A DNA stretch of 64,000 nt. Origin: Plasmodium coatneyi. Its lineage: Eukaryota > Apicomplexa > Aconoidasida > Haemosporida > Plasmodiidae. Position 1 is the stretch's first letter; each line of letters starts with the position of its first letter. The stretch is taken from positions 372,001-436,000 of the forward strand of contig NC_033568.1 in the NCBI RefSeq assembly GCF_001680005.1, read 5' to 3'. The position numbers and the translations under genes were made by a program. The notes beneath the pieces were generated by a model. That model was not told the DNA's origin, searched no databases, and saw only the letters and a program-made list of their open reading frames with translations. Shown here one piece after another: positions 1 through 10,939 of the stretch.

Positions 1-624
1 GAAATACATAAAAAAGGAACCTCTACACTTTTTCCGATCTGGTTACGAAGTTATTTTAACGTGTCGTAACTGTGAGGAGGTTCTCTTCAATTCGTGCGTG
101 CAGGTGGGCAGACACACATATGTGATGACATGCATATGTGAAGGCATAAACATATGTTTGCACATCAAAGTCACCTCACCCACACGTACCTTCTTTACAC
201 ATACCAGCATCTACATACGTTTGTTCTTTTCGAATCACCCCCTTTTTTGCAGCTCTACTGTAGCAAGACGGCCAGCAAAGCGGAACGGCCTGTGGAGCAC
301 CACAACGCACACGCAACAGGAGGTGCAGTAGGAAACACTGCTGCTGTTGCAGCGGGTGCAGTTGCGGCAGGAGCACTTGCAACCGGAGCAGTTGCAGCTG
401 GAACACTTGCAACTGGAACAGTCTCTGTTGGGAGCACTCCTAAATCATCACACCTTTATTCGTCTGACCCGTCTGATTTCTCTCCAATTTTAATGTTCGA
501 CTACAATGGGCAGTACTTCCCTGGAAATGTAAACTCAGAGACGGATTACAACAACAGTGAAGGACACCTGCACGTTATCTACCCAGTTATTCTTGCCACA
601 TTGATGATTGTTCTACTTGTGTAG
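1..624 (+). CDS. 3' part of a probable GPI-anchored surface protein (5' end outside window)
   Basis: The gene enters from the left edge. Exon A is open in frame 2 from position 2 to 103 and ends at a CAG/GTGGGC donor. Exon B runs 253-624 after a T-rich stretch ending TTTTTTGCAG, and both junctions are phase 0 (intron 104-252). The visible part has a cysteine-rich segment (CRNCEEVLFNSC then LYCS across the junction), an Ala/Gly/Thr-rich run built from degenerate five-residue units (about 330-440), and a hydrophobic C-terminus (VIYPVILATLMIVLLV) directly before the stop. A small-residue region followed by a terminal hydrophobic tail is the usual GPI-anchor signal. From recalled synteny it could be the surface-related antigen SRA orthologue, but I cannot confirm that. 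The stop lies only 100 bp from the stop of the convergent LSG1 gene. Confidence 0.65.
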
Positions 625-724
625 GTTGGATCAGCGGTGACCTGTGCTGAGGGGTCTTCACCACTGTGCATACAACACGCCAAATGGGACTTCCATATTC
701 CCCGTGTTAGTAATGGCAACGCTT

Positions 725-3207
725 CTAGGAGGCGTGCTTCATCACATTCTTTCCTCTGATCAGCTTCTTCTGCATGTAACGGAACTTCCTCTTGGTGGTC
801 AGGATTTCCTCGGGCTCGGGGGGGTCCTGCGGGGGGAAACAAATGTAGCAACGAGTGGATCAATGAATCAAGTTGTATGTAACGTGGTATGTAACGTGGC
901 ATGTGAATTGCAATACATATGACCAGCACGTGGGGTAACCCCCTTGGCGGGCGACAGACACCCCATGAGACTTACCTGAGAGAAGTGATCCTGGTCCACC
1001 ATTGCCGATGCGGCAAGCAGCTCCCCGGGGGACGGGCCCGAACGGTACACGTGTGCATTGCAAGCTAAGTAAGAGGGCATAAAATTGTAGAGGAGTTTCC
1101 CTGTGATGAAGTCCCGAATGATAAGTCTAGTGGCAAAGTTAAGATTGAGGAGTCCTCCTTTACCCCCGGAGATGTACTTTCTAGAAGAACAAAACGCACT
1201 TAAAAATTGAGTTGCATCTAAATATAAATGGGTTCTTTTTTCGAACCCATTTTCTGCATCTAACTGAATATCACAAATGAGTCTCTTATCAATTCTGTAC
1301 TTCTCACACAACTGATGAGGGATGATATTACACAGAATTTGCACAAGGTCGGTTAGATTCCCCTTGTAGTGGTCCACAGAAAAAACCCCATTAAGGATTA
1401 AGTCGTATTTACTAAACACCAGAGATGGGAAGATCAACCCGGGACAATCACACAAAGAGAACCCATGACGCTTTAACGGAATGGTTTGAAAATGTTTTGT
1501 CTTCCCTGGCTGTCTACTTACACTGACCTTTTTTAACCCAACTAGCGAATTTATAATAGAGCTTTTTCCTACATTGGGAAAACCAATAAACCCTACCATA
1601 AACTTGGGGATACTGTAGTCTCCTATTTCTATGTCGTGGTATTCACTTCTTTTCTCTTCCTTAACTTTTTGAATTAAACTAACCATTTCGTTTGTGCTTA
1701 ATATGTCTGTTTGGTCATTTTTCCTTTCCTCGTATGTTAAACTTCCGTGCCCCACATCGATGGCGGCTTCCTTTTTGTTCTCCTCATACGTCATGGTGGT
1801 AGATAGATTCATATGCTCAGAAGGCAATCGTTCTGTTAAAGTGGACGACCCTTCCGCCAATGACATGTCCTCCCTCTTTTCTTGTGTACCCCCCGGAATG
1901 GACATCCCATTCGTGTATACCTCTACAGGGAGGGGCAAATCCTGAATGATCACCTTATTCTGGTGGTACAACTCCCTCAAAGCAGAAAAAAAAATAAACT
2001 TCACATTTTTCTTCTCAAAAAAGGCTGCCCATTCTTTCCTTTCCTCATAGTTTAAAAAGTCGGACTTATTTAAAATGACGTAGAATTCCTTCCTGGGGTC
2101 TACCTTCCTAATGTAATACTCTAACCCCTGGCAGTAGAAAAACATGGGATTTCTCGCATCTATGATGTAAAAGAGGACGTGACTTTTTTCTATTACTCTC
2201 CATAGCTGTTTCCAATATTCTATATTTTTTTCATATGGTGTGATTGTATATCCTTCTTCCTCTTCGACAACGCTTAGCAACTTCCTCCATTCGACAAAAT
2301 GCTCCAGTTCATATTTGTTCACGGTTTCCTTGTTGAGCACCTCCTGCACGTTCAGCCGTTTGTACTTTTTCCCGAGCGCCTCGTACATTCGCATGTATTG
2401 GAGGTTCCGCGGGGCTTCCCCCTCCGCAGCGGGGTCGAGCGCGTCTTCTTCGTCATCCTCCTCGTCATCACCGTCGTCGTCACGATCTTCCTCTTCCTCC
2501 GATTCGGCGTCACCATCTGCTTCGTCTTCCTCTTCATCCTCTACGTCACTTTCCTCTACTTCATCATCTTCCTCCTTTTCAGACGTATCCATCACTTCTT
2601 CTTCCTCCTGTTCGTTCTCCTCATCAACGTTGGCGGTCCCTGTGTTATCCACGTCCACCTCCCCGTTCGGCGCCTTCCTCGCGGGACGGACCTTTTTCCT
2701 ACGTGAAGACTCCCCCTTCGGGCTTCGCACATTAATCGGTATGAGACTCTTGCCACTCATCAGGAAGCTAATCTTCTTCACATTCTTCCTCTTCTTCTTC
2801 TTCTTCACTGGCGCATTTTCCCTCTCGTGGAGAATTATGTTGACCTTGTCTTGGTGCTTCAAAAGAAATGGTCTGCCAGGTATAGGCAGAACGATGTTCT
2901 GAATTTCCAAAAAATCTTTCCCCTTGTTCCTATCTCTTAAACTTTTCTTCTCCTTTATTTCATTCTTCTGTATAAACACTCTGCTCACCTCAACGCTGTT
3001 AATGACTAGCTGATTATCCAAATAATCATCAAGTGGAGTTTTATCCAAAACGGAAATCTGTTTGCTCACTTTCTTTGTCTCCTCATTTCCTATCTTTGAG
3101 TATAAAATGTTGTCCGAAATTTCCTTCTGTAACAACTTGTTCCGCATTAAGCTCCTCCCCATAAAGTTGTTGTTCTGCTTCGTTTTGTTCTTTTTGTAAA
3201 CTCCCAT
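725..3207 (-). CDS. LSG1: LSG1-type large-subunit GTPase (60S ribosome export), two exons
   Basis: This is a circularly permuted GTPase of the YlqF/Lsg1 group, which in yeast releases the export adaptor Nmd3 from cytoplasmic pre-60S subunits. The motif order is permuted: NKSD (G4, about residue 379) comes before GFPNVGKSS (G1, about 541) and DCPG (G3, about 586). The segment YEKNIEYWKQLWRVIEKS followed by IIDARNP is typical of Lsg1. A long acidic insertion (about residues 190-260) precedes the GTPase core. Exon 1 is 976-3207; the donor CTCAG/GTAAGT is spliced to exon 2 at 725-826 (acceptor CCCCGCAG, phase 0), which adds a 33-residue basic tail. The start is the ATG at 3207, because the codon further upstream at 3216 is GTG. 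The model gives 777 residues. Confidence 0.92.
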
Positions 3208-5388
3208 TTTTTTCACCTTGCCTGTTCATATATTTTATTATTATTTTATTTATTATTTTTTTTTAATATGAAAGGAAATAGCTAGCCATTCGGCGGGTTA
3301 CCAACTTGGCGATATTACCAAATGGGTTATATTTCTTCCGCCCTGCCGACGTGGGGGTCACATGTATTCTTAATGAATGGTACGTTTTTTCCTTTCTTTT
3401 CTCTTGGAGCATTCCCCACGGTATGGGGTTGTGCGTATTTTTTTTTTTTCTTTTTCCAGTCGTGTTGGAGATACTTCTACAAAAAAAAAAAAATTGTCAT
3501 TCAATTCAGTTGTGCGAAAATCGGCGGAGTGCTCTCGTCTATGCTTGTAGTTCGCGCGCGCTTCATTTTTCTCAGGACATAATTTTATAGGGGAAAGGCA
3601 AAGCGGCACATCATCATGTAAACTTTATCATTCCTTCAAGCACATAAATGCATGTCACACGAGAGTCAGAATGCATATATAATTATGCTGCTGGTAGTGC
3701 GTCCTGTCCCTATGGACGAGCGGCATGCATTATATATATGATGTGGATGATACTTCCAAGACTCCCGGGGCGTCCGTTTTTCCATTCTACAAACATCCCG
3801 CAGCTGCTTCGAATTCATTTCCGTCGCGGGGCTCGGGTGAACCGAACAACCGCTCGGTTAAACCTGTAAAATTGGGGGAATCACGCGCTTCAAAAATTAA
3901 AAAAAAAAAATTTTTCAATCCGTTTTTGTTAATCCGCTTTTATTTAATCCGTTTTTTTTTTTTTTTTTTTTTTCTAACATTTTTACCTGAACAAGTCAGC
4001 ACGTTTTTGTTCATTAGATAAAAATGACGGGCACCCGAACGAGGCTCTCGAAGTGATCCCTATTGTCATTATTAGTTTGTTTTTCGTTTGGGTTTTTGCC
4101 GCTTTTCCATCTTTCCTTTTTCTCTTTTTTCCATTTTTCCATATCTTCAATTTCCGCCGAGCATAGAGTAACCGCATTGTTCTGGAAACGAAAGAACAAC
4201 TAGCCAAGTGGTGACGCACTTGTAGCTCCGCAACGCTTTCCTGATCGTTCCGCGTTAGGGGTTTTTTATTTGTGCGAAAACTAAGCATGCTTATTTACGC
4301 ACGTACATCCATGCATAAGACGAAGAAAAATTGAAACCAATTTAATCAATTGAAGGGATAAGACCGTTAGAGAAGGGAAGGAAGCAAAAAGAGAATAAAT
4401 AATAAAGCACTCCATGTTGTCCTCGAGGGTGTACCAATTATAAAGCCATAAGGAGGAAAAAAAAAAAAACGGAGGAAGACTTCCATTTTGTATAAACAGT
4501 TCAATTATACGCGATAGAGACGAAGGGAACAATACCGATAGATTAGCGACCACCAATTTGGAAAAGGACGAACTCAACACACATAAAAATATTTCCGAGT
4601 GAAACCACCTCAGAACAGACCTACGTAGACAATTCGTGAATGCCACATAGAACATTTGCACGGAAGTGGACACATGCACGTGACTGTTCCATGTGGTATT
4701 GCATCTTAGCTTCACCAACACCATTAGGACGACTCACATGAGCAAGAATATATGCTAAAGTGTTGCTCATTAAAGGAAAAAAAAAAAAATAACTATAAAC
4801 TTTCAGACACATAAAAGGGAAAATGCCACCTTCAACTCTCGAAAGAAACACAACAAGTAAAGGACATCACTTCCATGTCACCTGACTCAGTTCAGAAGGG
4901 AAGAAGCTTAAAACGGGAAGAAACACTGGGAACGGATTCACAATTGGGGCGTAAAAACTCAACAAGGGTGTATATGTATATGGGGGGAAGACATATATTC
5001 AACGGAGAGAAAAGAAAAAAAACTGGGAGGAAAAACATTGTGAGAGAAGGAATCCCTTTGAGTCATATAAAAAATTAATTATTTTTCATTAAAGGGAGGG
5101 GCGAAAAACAAAGTGGAAAGGTTGCCATAAGGGAATTGACAAGACAGCTTGCCCACGCCACCGAAGGATCGTAAGCAGTTTGTTGCATGGGCAGAAGGAT
5201 GCATTTATCCCCGACCCACTTGGCAGGAAAAGGATTTCCCATTTCGTCGTCACCACTTGTTCCGCTTTGGATTCTTCTTTTTTTTTTCACCTGAACGGTT
5301 CAGGCAGCTAGCTATTTTTATTATTTATTTATTTTTTTTTTTTTTTACCTGACCCCCCGGAAAAAACTTCTTTCCACTTCCCCCCAAA
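3208..5388. other. Divergent intergenic region with poly-T tracts and short palindromic motifs
   Basis: This is the shared 5' region of LSG1 (-) and the gene at 5418 (+). It holds T/A tracts (around 3245-3265, 3443-3453, 3953-3973, 5329-5346), a GTTCATATA word at 3224 followed by GCTAGCC at 3281, and a cluster at 5288-5315 made of CACCTGAACGGTTCAGG and AGCTAGCT. The open frame at 4281-4724 (-) is hydrophobic and looks accidental. No RNA gene was recognised. Confidence 0.6.
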
Positions 5389-5460
5389 ATGATGTTGACA
5401 CTCGATTTTGACGAAAAATGGAATACGCACGTAACAACAGAAGGAGGAAGAAAAACCTGA
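5389..5460 (+). promoter_or_regulatory. Upstream ORF overlapping the start of the next gene
   Basis: Two adjacent ATGs (5389 and 5392) open a 23-codon frame that ends at TGA 5458-5460, 40 bases beyond the main ATG at 5418 and in a different frame. If the transcript starts upstream, ribosomes initiating here would bypass the main start, so the overlap could lower translation. The transcription start is not known from sequence. Confidence 0.4.
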
Positions 5461-7649
5461 GCTGCTCCGATGTTAGCTACTATTTAAGAGGAAAGGGTCC
5501 CCACAGAAATTGCAAAGAAAGTAAACCAGTCGAATTGTCTGATCAGAATGTGCCTTATGGAGGGGTACTGCACTCACATAACGGTGTGCTGCGTGGAGGA
5601 CAAAACATGGGGCATTATAACAGAAGGACAAACAATACTTACAATTATTGTAGAGGGGACGGAGCAAAAGAAAATGTTGGAGAGGTCACTTACGTCTTTT
5701 ACGAGCCACTCAGATATCCTGCCTTTAAGATGGCGGATAGACACAATGAGGGAGACGCAGCAAAAAAGAACCCATGTGACAAATCCGAGGAGGATAAAGT
5801 AGTACCCCCCGTGGGTGGCCAAAGTGGAGGCAGCTGTGAAGAATCTGAGGAGATGAGTATGAACAGTACGAACGTAACCCGCGTAGGGAAGACGAAGAAG
5901 GCAGGGGAATGCAATTCAAGGGATGAGAAAAAGCAAAGGAGTAGAGATCATGTGGACGTAAAGGGTGATCGTCACAGTGGGGATGAAACCGCGCAAGAGG
6001 CACGAATGAGTGCACCATCCTCTACCAAACAATGTGACCTCTCCCCACCCAGAGGAACGAGAGAAAAAAAAAACTTCTTCATTCCAGTAACCCCGCCAAC
6101 AGTGCATAGACACCCAAGCCAAATTACCAACGAAGTAAAGTTCATTCTACACATGACTATTTTAACTCTCTACAGAGACCAGATCAAGCCTTCCTACAAA
6201 AAGATTAAACAGAGACTAGGGTCTTTCCATCAGAATGAAGAACTCAAAAACAACTTTTTGGAAATATTCCTGTCTCTGCAAAATGAATACCTTGTTGTAA
6301 AGTCCAAGCGGAATAATATTTTCGTCCTTTTGAGGGAAACGCCCAAATGGTTTAGTGGCTGGATCAAGACAAGGAGCTTTGCCAACCCGTATCCAGAAAA
6401 ATTTTGGAGGAAGTTCGCTCGTCATCTTTTGCATGCATGCAGGGCGGGACCTTCTTCCCCTCAAGGTTACTTCACGGTACAGTTTGCTAAGCAATTGTGC
6501 AGGGAGGGGCACTTATTTTTCCAAAGTTCGGATGCGCTGGAAGGGGTTATAACTCTGTTAGGCCAGCCTAGTGACTCATACGATACGTCTACACATGGTG
6601 CAACCACACCCTGTAGTCTTCTACATGATGAACCTGCTGGTAGTTACAGGGAACTCTTCACCTTCAACCTCCTCCACGAATGCTTCTCCTACTTCTCTCA
6701 CTTAAATGACTCTGCCGTTCGGCTGGTCGATAGTTCACTCGTCAGTCTGTACCAGTCCATTCTGAGCGACGATGGGAACAGGGTGATGAGCAGTAGGGGC
6801 AGAAGCGGTGAAGAGGAAAGCATCCATTCTTCACGCAGCCATTCACTATGCAACGATCCACTAGTTGTAGCGGACCCCCCATGGGAACTAAACAGTGACA
6901 TATACAAAGCGGCCGACGGACTGAAGAAGAGAGGCCTCCCTTTTCTTAAAGACTACTCCGTCGGAAAAATAGCACATATTGTTCAGCTCGGCCTGTATAG
7001 TGGACTGCTCCATGAGGAGGGTCAGACGATCAAGCCGGCCTGTTGCTGCAGGGGCGTGGCTGCGTCGGTTTGGGGGGACCCCCCAAGGGAAGAGCCCCCC
7101 GGGGGAGGCAATCCGAAAAGGGGAATGTGCGATAGGGTCCCCCTAGTACCAACCGCCGAAGATGCTAAAGTAAAAATAGACCAGCTCCTAAAAGGAAGTA
7201 GAGGAAAAATCATCTTCTTCTGTTCACTGAAGGATCAATTTTTTAAAAAGTTCGAAGAGGTGTTAAGTCCTGTCCACTTCGGTTGTAGAAGTTTAGTGGA
7301 GTTCCTTTTTTTCCAGTGCCAAGAAGTGTGCAAACTCTTCCTCCTAAATGGAAATATCATTTTAGTGCACCCTAGTTGTGATGAGCAGTCTCTAATGGAT
7401 ATGCTAAGACAGGAGGAGGAGGAGAACGTCGATATGGATGTGGATGAAAATATAATCGAGCAGTTCGACTACACGGAATACGTCTCCAGTGTGACCTATC
7501 CTCAGAAAAGTAGTCAGAACCAACAGGGGAGTCTGCAAATCTGCTCAACGGTGAAGGACCTGCTGGGGAACAGGAAGAAGGACAATTTTTTTATTACCTT
7601 TTCCTTTTGGAAATATGTAATGGAAAGGGGCAAAGCGCCCACAAGGTGA
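5418..7649 (+). CDS. Conserved protein of unknown function, possible OST-HTH (LOTUS)/OHA-type
   Basis: This is a single 743-codon open frame. The first 230 residues are polar low complexity. From about residue 237 there is an ordered helical module (FILHMTILTLYRDQIKP and onward to a strand ending NNIFVLL), followed by a Trp-rich segment (KWFSGWIK, then PYPEKFWRKF). A second ordered module (about residues 490-550) and a C-terminal module (about 600-665: KDQFFKKFEEVL, then FGCRSLVEFLFFQ and a closing strand) follow. The last module loosely resembles the end of an OST-HTH/LOTUS winged helix (yGf-sL--lL pattern), and the Trp-rich part recalls the OST-HTH-associated (OHA) region. That is inference from pattern; I do not recognise the protein with certainty. 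The ATG at 5418 begins where low-complexity coding composition starts. Confidence 0.75.
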   Translation: MEYARNNRRRKKNLSCSDVSYYLRGKGPHRNCKESKPVELSDQNVPYGGVLHSHNGVLRGGQNMGHYNRRTNNTYNYCRGDGAKENVGEVTYVFYEPLRYPAFKMADRHNEGDAAKKNPCDKSEEDKVVPPVGGQSGGSCEESEEMSMNSTNVTRVGKTKKAGECNSRDEKKQRSRDHVDVKGDRHSGDETAQEARMSAPSSTKQCDLSPPRGTREKKNFFIPVTPPTVHRHPSQITNEVKFILHMTILTLYRDQIKPSYKKIKQRLGSFHQNEELKNNFLEIFLSLQNEYLVVKSKRNNIFVLLRETPKWFSGWIKTRSFANPYPEKFWRKFARHLLHACRAGPSSPQGYFTVQFAKQLCREGHLFFQSSDALEGVITLLGQPSDSYDTSTHGATTPCSLLHDEPAGSYRELFTFNLLHECFSYFSHLNDSAVRLVDSSLVSLYQSILSDDGNRVMSSRGRSGEEESIHSSRSHSLCNDPLVVADPPWELNSDIYKAADGLKKRGLPFLKDYSVGKIAHIVQLGLYSGLLHEEGQTIKPACCCRGVAASVWGDPPREEPPGGGNPKRGMCDRVPLVPTAEDAKVKIDQLLKGSRGKIIFFCSLKDQFFKKFEEVLSPVHFGCRSLVEFLFFQCQEVCKLFLLNGNIILVHPSCDEQSLMDMLRQEEEENVDMDVDENIIEQFDYTEYVSSVTYPQKSSQNQQGSLQICSTVKDLLGNRKKDNFFITFSFWKYVMERGKAPTR

Positions 7650-8843
7650 AAAAAATGTGAACCCCTGTCAAACCTGTAATAACGTAGAAGCACCGTGCGA
7701 AGGAATATAAACACGGTTACCAAACGAGGGGAAGCAAATTCAGTTGTGCACCTCGCAGGGGAGGTGACGAACGGGGCGATGCAACGCTTGGTGCAACACT
7801 TGGCGCAGTTTACCCAAACGGGTAACCCCTATGTGCCCTCCCTGACCCAGTTGGATGCAATTTATCTAACCCTATTGGAGTGTGTATTATTTAATACTTT
7901 TTTTTTTTTTCAAAGGGTTTATACCCTATCTGGTGGTGGCATTAAGTAGACTCCTCCCCACGTGACGTAGATGCGAATGATTTAGCTCCACGTCGTGGGA
8001 AGGCGTGTCTGTAACAAAGCGGTGATGAAAAAAGCATCACTCAGAATACAATTGTAGTAGAAATGTGCGTTTTGTTGTGGCGCACCTGCACAACCCTCCC
8101 TTTGTTGACCTCATCATAATCAGCATTGTTAGCACCCCTGTCATAACTGCTTGTGTTGGAGCGCTCTTCTGGGTGCCCGATCCTTGTTTGCCTATTCTCT
8201 TTCGCTTTTTTTTGAATTCCCTTTGATGCGTCCGATGCTAAATGACGATGCGTAGGTGTGCACCGTTGCATGCGCTACCTCTACTAATCACCCCACTTTT
8301 TTTTTTTTTTTTCTTTTTTTGTGTGTTCCGTTTCTTCACCCGTTAGTCACCGCGTTTGTATTTTCCTGCCATGTAACTGCTGTACCCACTGCATGGCTTT
8401 CCCTTTTGAAAAACGAACCGACCAATTAGACGTACCCCTTGTGGTTCCCATTTTTTTTTTAGAAATTTGTTCAGTTCAAATGGGTAAGCATCGATTAAAG
8501 CATGACATAGCCAAAAGGGCTGCGTACATACAGGTAGACTGCTCCACATTACTACATTTCCAGACATCGCAACATACCGTCTATGACCACCCCTTCTCTG
8601 GTGAAGCACACACAACAAAGTGAAACGAGTGGCAAGAAGCTCCTTAACGATTGACCGTTAAGTCATTGCCAGGGGGACATGCATAGTGGATACAAAAAGG
8701 GGGGGTTAAAAAAATGCTCACAGTTTACCCATATTTTCGCGTCTGTGTGTGGGGGTCCAATTGGGGGGTGACGTAATATGGAGGAGGTTCCCCCTTACGT
8801 GTTAGCCACCACCACCTAGTGACCTGACCACCAGTTGGCCCCC
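7650..8843. other. Convergent intergenic region, nothing recognised
   Basis: This lies between the 3' ends of the gene at 5418 (+) and the first alveolin (-). It contains short T tracts (7901-7910, 8298-8316, 8451-8460) and several short open frames without coding character. No RNA gene, repeat or exon with convincing splice sites was seen. Confidence 0.6.
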
Positions 8844-9893
8844 CTAACAAGTCAACTCCCTCAGGCAGGTCCCCTTAAACTGGGAAAAGTCGCTATAATC
8901 GAGGGTCTGGATATTTCCGTCCAAGTCGTACGATACGAGTTCCGGTTGGGGGGGATCCAAGTGGTGACTTTTGGCCTGCTCCTCAGATTCACGAATGCAT
9001 TCATCCATCCGTTTCAGTTGTGCTTCGTTGAAGCTCTTTAGCTCATCCAAATGTGGGTTCAATTCTTTCATGAGGTAGTCTGTCTGTTCCTGGGTCAGGT
9101 CAACATACTGAACGGACTCCTCCACTTCATCTGTCGTCTTAGCGGATAAGCCAAAGTACCTAGGCACATAAACATTGACTGGAACTAAACGGGGGACATA
9201 TTTCTGAACTTCCACTTCTATCTCCTCATTGGACGTATGTATCTCCGGTTGGACAATTTTTTTTAACACAACTTGAGTTTCATTTTCCACGACATGTGGA
9301 ACTACGTAAGGGACATTCAACTTGTTATAAACAGGTCTCTTAATTTCCTCCCCACTTGGAACCTCAATCGTCTTTTCTACATAATTTGTGATCACCTTGG
9401 GGTTATATTTTATGACGTACTTTGGAACCTCCACGTAAACGATTTCTTCCCTTTCTAGATCCTCTTCTACATCTATGGAACTTTCATACATATCTATGTA
9501 CTGGTAATATGTGGTGATGAGTATTTTTTCCTTCACGATGTAATTTTCCACCTCTTGTGTTCCTTGCAAGTAGACTGTTGGGTCGATTTTACACTTGGGG
9601 TTGCTTTTGTAAAGGTCTAGCTGCTTTAAGTAATCTTCCAAATGTGTCTTTAAAATATTCTTGGCACTGTCTGTTGAATAGATATGTAATGCGTTTTGCG
9701 CAGTGCTTCCTACGTCTCCTCCATCTACCGCGTCGATGGATTCTCCTCCCTTGTCACCTTTTCCTGATTTTATTTCTTCATCCACGTTTGCCCCGCCACG
9801 ATTTAAGCTCTGACCTTCCATATCCTCGATGTCCTCCCCTAGATCATTCATCGTTTCTTGGTATTCCATTGGAGAGTTTTTTCCACTGTTCAT
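8844..9893 (-). CDS. Alveolin / IMC1-family inner membrane complex protein
   Basis: This is a 349-residue intronless frame starting at the ATG at 9893, with an in-frame stop just upstream. The central block (about residues 130-265) is rich in Val, Pro, Tyr, Glu and Lys in alternating strands such as EVPKYVIKYNPKVITNYVEK and VQKYVPRLVPVNVYVPRYF. That is the hallmark of the alveolin repeat found in the subpellicular network under the inner membrane complex of Plasmodium zoites. The N-terminus is acidic and unstructured. The C-terminus ends in FKGTCLRELTC, with two cysteines in the last eight residues, a place where IMC proteins may be acylated. I cannot tell which member of the IMC1/ALV series this is. 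Confidence 0.9.
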   Translation of the reverse strand: MNSGKNSPMEYQETMNDLGEDIEDMEGQSLNRGGANVDEEIKSGKGDKGGESIDAVDGGDVGSTAQNALHIYSTDSAKNILKTHLEDYLKQLDLYKSNPKCKIDPTVYLQGTQEVENYIVKEKILITTYYQYIDMYESSIDVEEDLEREEIVYVEVPKYVIKYNPKVITNYVEKTIEVPSGEEIKRPVYNKLNVPYVVPHVVENETQVVLKKIVQPEIHTSNEEIEVEVQKYVPRLVPVNVYVPRYFGLSAKTTDEVEESVQYVDLTQEQTDYLMKELNPHLDELKSFNEAQLKRMDECIRESEEQAKSHHLDPPQPELVSYDLDGNIQTLDYSDFSQFKGTCLRELTC

Positions 9894-10906
9894 GTTACAG
9901 AGTTAGTTCCTCCTGGCCCAGTCGTACTGATCCTTTTCCTGGACCGTTCTCTACGGGGGAGGGAAACCAGTCACGGTGTTCGCGCAGATCGTGTAACTTG
10001 CCAATCAGTCGGTTAACTCCTCTCACGGGTGAACCGTCACACCATGAACAGCCTATTCACCTTTCGCGTTTCTTACCAAATGGGGGAAAAAAAAAACTCA
10101 AACTGGAAGGTGTATCGAAAGATGATCTACAAAAAAAAGGATACCAACAAGAAGTTCTTTTATATTTATGCGTGTGCTGTGATGAGTCTCCACGTGGGGA
10201 CTAACCTCACGATTCATCTCCTTTGCACCTGTTCCTACTCGTCTACAAAGTTCACTTTACAGGTATGAACACATACACACCCTACCCACGCATATTGAAA
10301 ACACTGCCGCGTGGTCTACCCCTGGAACAACAACGAAGGGGTCGAGTTACATATAGCCTACTCACTTATTTACCTATATGCGCTTTACACACATGTACGC
10401 GTGGCGTCTTTTTAAATGCTGACCCATTCCTCCTCCCTCTCAGTAGACACGTTCCTTTTTTTTTTTTCGATTATAAGGAAAACTGTGACAAACGCAAAAC
10501 AGGTGAAGATCGGGCATACATAATTTTCACTCCTTACTATTATGATATTCTCCACGGGGAAAAAAAAAAAAATATATATAATAGGGGAAAACGATTTTGC
10601 TACATACACGCAAAATGCATATGCTCGTATGATACCGATTGGCCTTCCGCGAGACGGCATCGATAATGCACGAGCAAGGGGGGAATTATAAATATACGGA
10701 AAAAAAGGCCAAACGGAAGCGCAGACAAAACTGTGGAAAGAAAGACATTCACGCAGTTTTTTTCTCTCCATCCAGTTGCCCTTTCCAAACGTAGCATACT
10801 CATGTGGAGAGCTTCAAAATGTGAAGTGGCCACTGCGGAATGATGCAGATGTGAACCATTTGCCACTTGTCCAAGGATATACCTTCCGTTTTGCAAAATG
10901 GCTAGT

Positions 10907-10939
<33 letters not shown>

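Noticed and set aside
2240..2902. Ser-rich 220-codon plus-strand frame
   Set aside because: It is the reverse reading of the Glu/Asp-rich insertion of LSG1.
3720..3900. GC-rich patch with a short AACCGA...TCGGTT hairpin, considered as a structured RNA
   Set aside because: The stem is only 6 bp and no snoRNA box pair or tRNA-like arms are present at proper spacing.
4281..4724. 147-codon hydrophobic frame on the minus strand
   Set aside because: No ATG-domain logic, composition follows the T-rich spacer, and no splice-linked partner.
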